A stretch of 32,330 nucleotides of DNA, from NCBI GenBank assembly GCA_030049955.1, contig JASIJX010000149.1, forward strand, positions 1 to 32,330, given 5' to 3'. A program made the translations under genes and the position numbers. Position 1 is the stretch's first letter. Every line of letters starts with the position of its first letter. Shown in pieces: positions 26,104 through 32,330 of this stretch. This DNA is from Acidobacteriaceae bacterium (GTDB taxonomy: Bacteria > Acidobacteriota > Terriglobia > Terriglobales > Acidobacteriaceae). The notes under the pieces were generated by a model. That model searched no databases. It had not been told where the DNA came from and was given only the letters and a program-made list of their open reading frames with translations.

Positions 26104-27499
26104 GACTGCGCTGCATTTTGCCGGACTCCGCGACGGCCAGGTCTAGCACGAAGTTGATGGTAGCAGGGATTTTGTAGGCTGAAAGCGATCTGCGGCACGA
26201 AAGCAGAATGTCGTTGCGAATGGCGCGCGGATCGCGAACTGCTGACGGTGAATCGGCGCGAAGAACGACGTCTGCCACGACCACCGATCCGGTGACCGGA
26301 TTCTTCTTCGTTTTCACAAGGGACATGGAGACATCCGGATGGCGATTGATCACCGCCTCGACCTCCTCCGGATGCACTTTGAGGCCGCCGACATTGATCA
26401 GGCCATCGCGGCGGCCGACGAAATAGCAGCGGCCGTCCTTCTGCTCGATGAGATCGCCGGTGTCGACAAAGCCATCCGCGCTCTTCAGCGCGGGGGAAAG
26501 ATCGCCCATGTAGCAGGCGGCAGTGCGCGCAGAACGGATGTGGAGGGTTTGATGCTCGATTTTCATCTCCACTCCCGGTGTGCTTTTGAGCAGGCCGACC
26601 GGAAAGCCTGCCTGTCCATCCTTCACTTCGAATGCGACGCCCGCCTCCGTAGAGGCAAAGGCATGCACGATCTTCGCGTTCGGGTAATTGGAGCGCAGTT
26701 GCGCGAGCACTGCGTCGTCTGCAATCTCGCCTGAGAGCCGGACGTAACGCGGCGCGATCTGCTGCGCCGACGAACTCATGAGGGCGCGACGCCAGTGCGA
26801 CGGCGTGCCGGAAATATGGGTGACGCCCAGCTCGCCAGCCCGGATGAGGAACGCGGCTGCAGATTCTGACGCGCTCGACAGGACCAGCGAGCTTCCGGTG
26901 AGCATGGCGCGGAGGAAGATCTGCAGACCACCGTAGCGTCGAATATCGTAGAAAGTGCTCCAGACGACGTTCGGTGCAGCGGGACGGGCGCGGTCGATGG
27001 CTCCGGTGAGACTGGCGAGCGTGTGGAGAACCAGCTTGGGGACGCCGAGGGTGCCGGAGGTGAGCAGGATCCATTCGGTCTCTATCTGAACACTGCGATC
27101 ACACTGCTGCGGGACGATCTCGCGAGCATAAGGAAGAAAGTACCGAACGTGCGGAATCTGCGGGCCTATGCTGCCGCGATCAGAGACCACCGCATCGACA
27201 GTAGCCTTTTCAATGACTGCGGGAAGCAGTTCGAAGGGCAGATCCTGGGGGTAGAGCACGATCCGCCGAGCGATGCCGTCGAGCTCGATAAGCGCCATCG
27301 CCGCAGCGAACTGATCTCTGGTCGCGATCAGCACCGAGCGGCCGCGCAGCTCTTCGCCGCGGCCGTCGAGAATGGATCCGTTGACTATTTCGCCAAGCGA
27401 CAGCCGAGCCGAGGCGCCGGCAACAAAACAACCGGAGAGGTCGCCGTGCTCGTGCGCGGCACTCCAGAGGGAAAGTACTTTACTGGGAAGCATTCTCAT
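26096..27499 (-). CDS. Compact AMP-forming ligase (ANL superfamily), paired with ACP 3
   Basis: This 467-aa protein has the ANL motifs but with a divergent P-loop, T-S-G-T-L-G-V-P-K (147-155) in place of T-S-G-(S/T)-T-G-x-P-K. The later motifs are intact: F-A-S-T-E-A-G, G-D-L, G-R-R-D-G-L-I-N-V-G-G and Lys461 in E-S-G-K-M. The N-terminal domain is shorter than in typical acyl-CoA synthetases, as in some acyl-ACP or amino-acid ligases. It overlaps the ACP 3 gene by 20 nt, so the carrier is its likely thiol acceptor. The altered P-loop may tune substrate or rate. Which acid it activates is not evident. Confidence 0.87.
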   Translation of the reverse strand: MRMLPSKVLSLWSAAHEHGDLSGCFVAGASARLSLGEIVNGSILDGRGEELRGRSVLIATRDQFAAAMALIELDGIARRIVLYPQDLPFELLPAVIEKATVDAVVSDRGSIGPQIPHVRYFLPYAREIVPQQCDRSVQIETEWILLTSGTLGVPKLVLHTLASLTGAIDRARPAAPNVVWSTFYDIRRYGGLQIFLRAMLTGSSLVLSSASESAAAFLIRAGELGVTHISGTPSHWRRALMSSSAQQIAPRYVRLSGEIADDAVLAQLRSNYPNAKIVHAFASTEAGVAFEVKDGQAGFPVGLLKSTPGVEMKIEHQTLHIRSARTAACYMGDLSPALKSADGFVDTGDLIEQKDGRCYFVGRRDGLINVGGLKVHPEEVEAVINRHPDVSMSLVKTKKNPVTGSVVVADVVLRADSPSAVRDPRAIRNDILLSCRRSLSAYKIPATINFVLDLAVAESGKMQRSHA

Positions 27500-27731
27500 A
27501 GAAGTTCACGAATTCGCCAAAGGTTGAAGGGAAGAGAGCGTCTTCCGAGGAACTAAAGGGATCAACACCGAGTGTCTGTTCTAGTCGGACCACGACCACG
27601 GCGAAACATAGGGAATCCAGGCCGGAATCCAGCAGTTCGAGATCATCGGTTAATGGCGCGAGCTGCTTTTCGTGGTCATCGGCCACACGTTGAAATTCTG
27701 CTTCGATTTCGGTTCTTAGATTTGCCATCAT
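27480..27731 (-). CDS. Acyl carrier protein (ACP 3)
   Basis: This 83-aa carrier protein has its phosphopantetheine site at Ser40 in S-G-L-D-S-L-C, followed by a hydrophobic helix and an acidic C-terminal half. Tandem Mets at 27731 leave the exact start open by one residue. It is the first gene of the long operon that ends with ACP 2. The 20-nt overlap with the ligase gene ties the two proteins together. The 146-nt gap upstream (27732-27877) contains no gene I can see; the operon promoter should be in it or further upstream. Confidence 0.87.
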   Translation of the reverse strand: MMANLRTEIEAEFQRVADDHEKQLAPLTDDLELLDSGLDSLCFAVVVVRLEQTLGVDPFSSSEDALFPSTFGEFVNFYENASQ

Positions 27732-27877
27732 AGGGTAGTTAGCTCTCAGGACAATTGGGAATTACGCGACCGCTCCTCGCGGAAGTCAGCTTCTCTGCGA
27801 TCTGGCCGCAGGCGTTGGCGAGTGGTCAGCAAAAGGGGACGCTGGAGAAGAGAGATTGCGGCCGGTTACTGCATTTA

Positions 27878-28540
27878 TTAGTACACAATCCCCTGCACAT
27901 CGGCCGTTCTTTGATCTCCCCGGTCTTTCGGATAGGCCACATGTTTCACCGGGATACCAGGATTTCCGATTATGACAGAGTGAGGTGGCAAGCTTCTTGC
28001 GACTACACTGTTTGCGCCTATCACGCTGTTCTGACCAATCACCAGTTCTCCCTGATTACAGAGAACTGCGGCACCTTGTCCGATCCAACAACCCTGCTCA
28101 ATACGGATTCGACCTCCGGGTGTTACACCCTGATTGCGAATCGGAAGATCGGTACGTTCGTGCGCATGCTGGTGATCTTGGATCAAAACCGACATGCCTG
28201 TAATAACATCCGATTCAATAATGATTGAATTCTTAGCAGAAATCACCGCGCGTGCGCCTATCGTACACCGGTCACCAATTATCAATTTAGCGATGTCGTT
28301 CTTGTCATCCACGATGTGAATAAGGGTATCTTTTCCGATAATCACAGAATCGCCAAGTCTTATATTGCCTGCGAACGGCCTCTTTAAATGACAAGGATAA
28401 TGAACCGATAGCTTCTGCCCGACGGCCAAAAACGGATATGTCAGAGTCAGCCAGATGCTGTATATCTTGTTTCTGGAGCGTGGAATGAGAGCCAGTGGGT
28501 CCTCGAACCGACGCCACGCTCCTCGAAATAGCTTTTTCAT
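27878..28540 (-). CDS. Hexapeptide-repeat (LbH) acyltransferase 1
   Basis: This 220-aa protein starts at the ATG at 28540, preceded by GGAAAGGGAGA; the frame is open upstream to 28774 but that part is low-complexity and unlike the family. After an N-terminal stretch of about 60 residues, repeated I-G-x-x-x-x-I units form a left-handed beta helix. His123, His125 and His127 in D-H-Q-H-A-H-E include the likely catalytic His, and I-G-N-P-G-I-P ends the repeats. The family (WbbJ/WcaF/NodL-like) O- or N-acetylates sugars or, in relatives, other acceptors, using acyl-CoA or acyl-ACP. It is clearly paralogous to the partial acyltransferase at the right edge of the window. Confidence 0.9.
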   Translation of the reverse strand: MKKLFRGAWRRFEDPLALIPRSRNKIYSIWLTLTYPFLAVGQKLSVHYPCHLKRPFAGNIRLGDSVIIGKDTLIHIVDDKNDIAKLIIGDRCTIGARAVISAKNSIIIESDVITGMSVLIQDHQHAHERTDLPIRNQGVTPGGRIRIEQGCWIGQGAAVLCNQGELVIGQNSVIGANSVVARSLPPHSVIIGNPGIPVKHVAYPKDRGDQRTADVQGIVY

Positions 28541-28766
28541 GTGTCTCTCCCTTTCCTGGTGCCGCTGGTTTAAAAGGAAGATGCGACAGCGCTGAGTTCG
28601 TCGCAGGGCAGCCTGCGACGCGAAGGGACTCTGAATGACGATGCACTTTCGCAACCTGGTCAGTGCCGGCTCGGATTCGCGTCGCGCGGTGGCAGTTGCC
28701 TGCCGCGCGAGCGCGTCAAGCCCGATGCAGACAGGGCAGCAGGCCTGATCAGGCCGCCTGCACCCT
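28541..28766. other. Spacer between acyltransferase 1 and HDO gene, with a strong hairpin
   Basis: This 226-nt gap contains a perfect 9-bp inverted repeat, CGTCGCAGG at 28599-28607 and CCTGCGACG at 28612-28620, around a 4-nt loop. A GC-rich imperfect inverted repeat lies near 28683-28710. Neither is followed by a T-run on the minus strand. The tetraloop hairpin lies about 58 nt upstream of the acyltransferase start, so it could be a processing or pausing element in the transcript. Confidence 0.4.
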
Positions 28767-29423
28767 TCAACCATTGAAGATGACAGTCTCCATCAGCCGG
28801 CGCAGCAAATTAACTCCTTCGTAGAGATCCTTGCCAGGCTCGAGCGGATTCACAGCCGTCTCCGCCGCAAGAGCCTGAAAGAGGCCTGCAGTATGGGCAA
28901 TGTCGCACACGCCGTGGACATCCGTGTATTCCATTTCCGTGGAGCCCTGTGCTGCGGCCAAGCTCCCCAGGTAGGACATGAACTTCTGGATGAAGCCCTC
29001 AAAGAAGGCCATGGTGACCAGGGACTGAACCGAAGAAAGACGTCCCAAGAACAGCCGCATGTTCGTCAGGTCCTCATGAACCGCCAGTGCGTCGCGATCC
29101 GTCGGGAATGAATGCGCCGCGATAGCGAACCTGCGCAGCATGGCGGGATGCGCATCGCGAACTTCCTCGTGCAGGTTTTCGAGCAGGATCGGCTTGGCAT
29201 CTTCGGACTGTACCGCGAGAAGGGTAGCCGTCATCCAGTAAATGAAGTTTCCTTCGAGTACTGCGGAATAACGGGCGATGATCCCGCGTTGCTCTTCGGC
29301 CGTAAGGGTCTTCGGATCAGGCAGGGAAGCCATCAGTTTGTCGATGACGGCATTCACGTGCTGTTGAATAGCTGCATCAACCGGGCATGTTTCTGACTGC
29401 GGATTCAGTAAAGTGGAGCTCAT
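28767..29423 (-). CDS. Heme-oxygenase-like diiron/iron oxidase (HDO/CADD/PqqC-like fold)
   Basis: This 218-aa protein starts at the ATG at 29423, which has AGAAAGGA upstream. The open frame reaches 29783, but the extra N-terminus is Arg/Ser-rich and noncoding-like. It resembles the all-helical TENA/PqqC-type fold used by non-heme iron oxidases. The metal-ligand pattern of HDO enzymes is visible: Glu57, Glu82, His92, Glu142, then His170-x3-Asp174-x2-His177. The H-x3-D-x2-H spacing is that of SznF and CADD as I recall them. Known relatives N-oxygenate amino acids, cleave C-C bonds of fatty or amino acids, or rebuild themselves into p-aminobenzoate. Here it lies among acyltransferases and ACP-loading genes. 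The reaction is unknown; an acyl or amino-acid substrate is an inference. Confidence 0.82.
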   Translation of the reverse strand: MSSTLLNPQSETCPVDAAIQQHVNAVIDKLMASLPDPKTLTAEEQRGIIARYSAVLEGNFIYWMTATLLAVQSEDAKPILLENLHEEVRDAHPAMLRRFAIAAHSFPTDRDALAVHEDLTNMRLFLGRLSSVQSLVTMAFFEGFIQKFMSYLGSLAAAQGSTEMEYTDVHGVCDIAHTAGLFQALAAETAVNPLEPGKDLYEGVNLLRRLMETVIFNG

Positions 29424-29592
29424 AAGGGGTCCTTTCTGTGGAGGTTGAAGTCTTGTCGATTTCAGAAGCAGAACGAGCAGACGCATCGCCACCGAAACGG
29501 AATGGGAGAGCGCCAGCCGATCGCATAGACGGAATGTACGTTCGGCGAAGACGCAGCCCGGCGCACTGGAACATCGTGAAAAGCAGGCGGCG
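29424..29592. other. Noncoding spacer between HDO and methyltransferase genes
   Basis: This 169-nt gap shows no protein-like frame and no clear promoter. Spacers of this size recur between the genes of this right-hand block, in contrast to the overlapping genes of 17486-27731. Confidence 0.35.
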
Positions 29593-30690
29593 CTAGATGG
29601 GTCCGTCGCCCAGCGACCAAATGGTGTCTTTTCCTCGCCACTGTCGATAGCGGCGGTACAGCGTCCGCGCCGCAAAGCGATCCGGGCGCCGAGCGCCATC
29701 CTCCGGGAGTCGGCGCGGATGCTCCGCCGAAACGAGTAGGATTTCCCCGAGATGTTTGACGACCGGCATCCTGCTGGCAACAAAGGCAGCCGCGACCCTG
29801 GCTTTCATCGGGAGCAGACTGGCCAGTGGCAATCGAACACGGATGGGCCGCATGGTCATGCGGCCGAAGTACGGCGCCATTTCGCGCCGAATTGTTGCTT
29901 GGTCAAGGTGTTCGATCAAAATCCCGCCTGGCGAATAGCGACGAACAAGGGGAAGCCCCAGGATTCTCCGGGAAAGGTCGTCATATTCGACACCGGCGAC
30001 ATAGCGGCCGTCATCAGTAAGCGATTCAGCGACGGCACGGAACATTTTCATGCGCTCGTCGCGCGAGTCCAGCGGAGTGGCCGACAGGGCACGATGAAAG
30101 CTGCGCGGGGCAAGATGGAAGTGGCTGGCATCTGCCTGAACTAGGCCAACGCGCGATGTCAGGTTGTGGGTGTGGCGTGGCTTGGCCAGCCGGTAGGTTG
30201 TCGGTGGCTCGCCCTTTGCGAGATGGTGCTGCGCCTTGCGCAGCGCACACAGCGAGAAGTCCACTGCGAGGACCACCGCGCCCATTTGTGCCATGAGCGA
30301 AGTAAACCGCCCATCGCCGCAGCCCAATTCCATGACGCGACAATCCGCCAGAGGCTCAAGGCTGCCAAGATGGGGTGGGATTTCGATCTTATCCATGTAA
30401 TCCGACCGCCATCCCGAGGCCGAAGGAACGAAGCTGTCTGGCATCTCCTCGTATTCATGATCCTTCAAATCGATCTCGTGATCGGTTTCCTGAGTTCGGT
30501 CCGTCGGCAGCATGCGAGCGATTCCGGCTTCGACCAAATACTCGCGGGAGCACCGAACACAGCGCAGCGTCCCGTCTTGAATGCCCGAACTGTCGCCGCT
30601 GGTTTCCCGGGCAACGGTGAGCTCATCTGCATCGTAAATGCAACGCAGGAGACGCAGCAGGCTTCGTGGAAACGTGATCGCATCGTTCAT
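29593..30690 (-). CDS. Class I SAM-dependent methyltransferase with Trm112-like N-terminus
   Basis: This 365-aa protein starts at the ATG at 30690, preceded by GGGAGAG. Residues about 12-62 resemble a Trm112-like zinc ribbon (L-R-C near 17, C-x-x-C at 44-47, then G-I-A-R-M-L), but the second Cys of the first pair is replaced by Asp20, so only three of the usual four metal ligands remain. The SAM motif I is M-E-L-G-C-G-D-G-R-F at 120-129, with A-V-D-F as motif II. Trm112-like heads on methyltransferases are common in natural-product and polysaccharide loci. The methyl acceptor (sugar hydroxyl, carboxyl or lipid) is unknown. The C-terminus is basic and Arg-rich. Confidence 0.88.
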   Translation of the reverse strand: MNDAITFPRSLLRLLRCIYDADELTVARETSGDSSGIQDGTLRCVRCSREYLVEAGIARMLPTDRTQETDHEIDLKDHEYEEMPDSFVPSASGWRSDYMDKIEIPPHLGSLEPLADCRVMELGCGDGRFTSLMAQMGAVVLAVDFSLCALRKAQHHLAKGEPPTTYRLAKPRHTHNLTSRVGLVQADASHFHLAPRSFHRALSATPLDSRDERMKMFRAVAESLTDDGRYVAGVEYDDLSRRILGLPLVRRYSPGGILIEHLDQATIRREMAPYFGRMTMRPIRVRLPLASLLPMKARVAAAFVASRMPVVKHLGEILLVSAEHPRRLPEDGARRPDRFAARTLYRRYRQWRGKDTIWSLGDGPI

Positions 30691-30901
30691 CAAAGACTCT
30701 CCCTCGGCAGGATGCCGAACTCGTAAAATGGGCCATGGTTTGGAAACAACTTGAGAAGAAAAAGCCGAGAGTATACACGCGCCTGTCAACGTGTACTGAC
30801 TTGGACGAATGGGCGATGCGGTTCAAAGTCAACCGCAATAGCGCCCGCAGTTTCAATAAAAAGGATTACGGTCAGATTACAGATTTTGAGGTACTACGAG
30901 G
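30691..30901. other. Noncoding spacer between GT2 and methyltransferase genes
   Basis: This 211-nt gap holds no recognisable gene. Besides the short hairpin near its left end, it has a more AT-rich stretch around 30850-30900, just downstream of the glycosyltransferase stop. Confidence 0.35.
30699..30718 (-). promoter_or_regulatory. Ribosome-site hairpin ahead of the methyltransferase gene
   Basis: A short inverted repeat, TCGGCA at 30704-30709 and TGCCGA at 30713-30718, overlaps the GGGAGAG ribosome site (30699-30705). It could hinder or modulate translation initiation. The stem is only 6 bp, so chance is possible. A TATACT hexamer at 30770-30775 lies about 80 nt upstream but has no properly spaced -35. 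Confidence 0.25.
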
Positions 30902-31888
30902 TCAGAGGTAGAGTCCGGATTTGGCGGAGACCCTTGCTGCTACTGCGGGCGCCGTCCAAGTCAGTACCCACTTCGCGGTCATCTTCGGCGAAATGCTATA
31001 TCGAATCGCCTTTGATACTTCACGACGCGCCTGACTGTAACGCCTGTTTTCAAGATGCCAGTTGGCCCAATGGCAGTGAGTCGCCATCAGGTTTTCGAGA
31101 ACGATGCGGCGGATTTCAGGCGACAGCGCACTGCCCAGTTGGAGCCATTTCTCGTACATGCGCTGATGGCCGCGCAAACGCACTTCCACCTGATCCCACG
31201 GTCGGCATGACGAGCCCACCGGAGATGGCCTCCGGTCAGCCGAGACTAGCTGTTGATTTACGTATGCCAGAGGTGTCAACAGCGACAGGCGAAAATAAAA
31301 ATCGCGATCCTCGGCAAAGATAACCTCCGGATCAAAGCCACCTGCGCAGCGGACCAGATCTGTGGACACCAGCAGAGACGAGAGGAAAAATCCGCAGAAC
31401 GACCTGGCCAGCCGGCGGACGGCGTCGTATTCAATGCCGACGCTTTGCGCAGGCTGCGCCCCAAACTGGTGGAAGGCGCTATTGCCCCGGCTGCCGCGGT
31501 CGATGCACCGGGTATCGGTGTAGCAGGCGCTGCAGTTGCCAATCCGGCGCAGTGTATCGATCTGCAGTTCAAGCTTTTCTGCGGCCCAAGTATCATCGGA
31601 GTCGAGAAACGCAATGTACTTGCCCCGCGCCTTTGCAATACCAGCATTCCGCGCACGGCTCGGGCCCTGATTCTCCTGACGAAGAAAAGCAATGTCCGCA
31701 TCGGCGTTCAAACAGGAATGGAGGGATTGCATGACGCGATCACCGGAGCCATCGGTGGATCCGTCGTCGACGACAACGATCTCCAGTGGCCAATACGTCT
31801 GCGCCAAAACGCTCTCCACAGCGGCAATCGTCGAGTGGGCGCGATTGTACGTAGGGATCACGACCGATATGAGAGGCTTTATATCCAT
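30902..31888 (-). CDS. Family 2 glycosyltransferase
   Basis: This 328-aa protein starts at the ATG at 31888; the frame is open to 31966, but homology begins at the I-S-V-V-I-P-T-Y-N-R motif. It has a GT-A fold, with V-V-V-D-D-G-S-T-D at 38-46 for nucleotide binding and the metal-binding D-S-D-D at 96-99. Q-G-P-S-R-A-R-N is the typical substrate-loop region. It transfers a sugar from an NDP donor to a lipid- or glycan-linked acceptor at the cytoplasmic membrane face. No membrane helices are evident. It begins 34 nt after the stop of the acyltransferase at the right edge, and probably shares its transcript. Confidence 0.93.
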   Translation of the reverse strand: MDIKPLISVVIPTYNRAHSTIAAVESVLAQTYWPLEIVVVDDGSTDGSGDRVMQSLHSCLNADADIAFLRQENQGPSRARNAGIAKARGKYIAFLDSDDTWAAEKLELQIDTLRRIGNCSACYTDTRCIDRGSRGNSAFHQFGAQPAQSVGIEYDAVRRLARSFCGFFLSSLLVSTDLVRCAGGFDPEVIFAEDRDFYFRLSLLTPLAYVNQQLVSADRRPSPVGSSCRPWDQVEVRLRGHQRMYEKWLQLGSALSPEIRRIVLENLMATHCHWANWHLENRRYSQARREVSKAIRYSISPKMTAKWVLTWTAPAVAARVSAKSGLYL

Positions 31889-31922
31889 AACGGCGAGTTC
31901 TGTTCGCGACCAGGCCGTCGAT

Positions 31923-32330
31923 TTAGTCGACGCTTTGCAATTCGCCAGCGCGCACACTACCAACAACCCATGCCTTTCTTGATGGGTCGTACTGTTTCAC
32001 AATTCTCGCTGGATTCCCCGACAAAACCGAAAAGGGAGGGGCGCTTCTGGTGACAACAGCGTTTGCGGCCACGACACAGTGGCGACCCAGAACTAATTCG
32101 CCCTTTGAACAGATGATGGCCGCGCCATGCCCAATCCATGAACCCTCCCCAATGCGAATCGCTCCTCCCTGGGAATACACGTGTTCTTGAACGGGGATTG
32201 ACACGTTTTCATACGAGTGATCGTGGTCAATGATTAAAACATCCTGCGTGATCAATACGTTGCGCTCGATATGGATGAGATTCTTCGCATCGATCTGAGA
32301 GCGCCAGTGAACAAGAGAGTTATCTTCGAT
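31923..32330 (-). CDS. Hexapeptide-repeat (LbH) acyltransferase 2, 5' end outside window
   Basis: The last 135 codons of this gene are present; its start lies beyond the right edge. The visible part is a left-handed beta helix with the likely active-site histidines in D-H-D-H-S-Y-E, followed by I-R-I-G-E-G-S-W-I-G-H-G-A-A-I and G-N-P-A-R-I-V-K. It aligns along nearly its whole length with acyltransferase 1 at 27878-28540 (shared W-I-G-x-G-A-A, C-x-x-G-E-L-V, S-G/I-G-N-P). The two are paralogues or have a common locus origin. It probably acylates a sugar of the same glycan. It differs in having a distinct C-terminal tail. Confidence 0.88.
   Translation of the reverse strand: MEDNSLVHWRSQIDAKNLIHIERNVLITQDVLIIDHDHSYENVSIPVQEHVYSQGGAIRIGEGSWIGHGAAIICSKGELVLGRHCVVAANAVVTRSAPPFSVLSGNPARIVKQYDPSRKAWVVGSVRAGELQSVD

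Noticed and set aside
26019..27074. Minus-strand 351-codon frame overlapping the compact ANL ligase
   Set aside because: It is Arg/His/Pro-rich with no motifs, in a different frame from a ligase with all core motifs.
28683..28710. GC-rich inverted repeat as a Rho-independent terminator after the HDO gene
   Set aside because: The stem is imperfect and no T-run follows on the minus strand.
30750..30790. TTGACA and TATACT hexamers as a sigma70 promoter for the methyltransferase
   Set aside because: The spacing between them is only about 8 nt, far short of the 16-18 nt needed.

Overview
The window is a GC-rich bacterial chromosome segment with almost every gene on the minus strand. The gene content (a CocE/NonD-type secreted hydrolase, a cyclase-fold protein carrying a CxxCH motif, and a large surface-polysaccharide and acyl-carrier locus) suggests an Acidobacteriota-like soil bacterium. 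That assignment is inference from gene style, not from a marker gene. No tRNA, rRNA, CRISPR array, transposase or phage gene is visible.

Layout. (1) 1-6280 is a metabolic flank: a partial secreted CocE/NonD hydrolase, a divergent pair of aldehyde dehydrogenase (-) and class III aminotransferase (+), and a membrane-anchored squalene-cyclase-like protein with a cytochrome c-type CISCH motif. (2) 6534-17170 is a nucleotide-sugar and polysaccharide block, read right to left: RfbC, an SDR epimerase, RfbD, an LhgO-type FAD oxidase, an AsnB-type amidotransferase, the frameshifted tail of a GT4 glycosyltransferase, an acyl carrier protein (ACP), an AMP-forming ligase, a NadE-like synthetase, and a UDP-HexNAc dehydrogenase. 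(3) 17486-27731 is a tightly packed, mostly overlapping operon: ACP, ANL ligase, FabG-like SDR, FATP-like acyl-CoA synthetase, PLP decarboxylase, MetY, MetA, FkbH-like protein, ACP. (4) 27878-32330 holds two paralogous hexapeptide-repeat acyltransferases flanking a heme-oxygenase-like diiron (HDO) protein, a SAM methyltransferase with a Trm112-like N-terminus, and a GT2 glycosyltransferase. These are separated by unusually long spacers.

How the genes may work together. Regions 2-4 look like one locus making a cell-surface glycan or glycolipid with carrier-bound acyl or small-acid decorations. Three discrete ACPs each sit next to a likely loading enzyme (two ANL ligases and one FkbH). UDP-HexNAc dehydrogenase plus AsnB suggests a uronamide sugar. 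MetA plus MetY would supply homocysteine or a related thiol. The PLP decarboxylase and the HDO enzyme point to a tailored amino-acid or acyl building block. The product cannot be named from sequence alone. The HDO protein embedded among three ACP-loading modules in a polysaccharide locus is the most novel-looking part.
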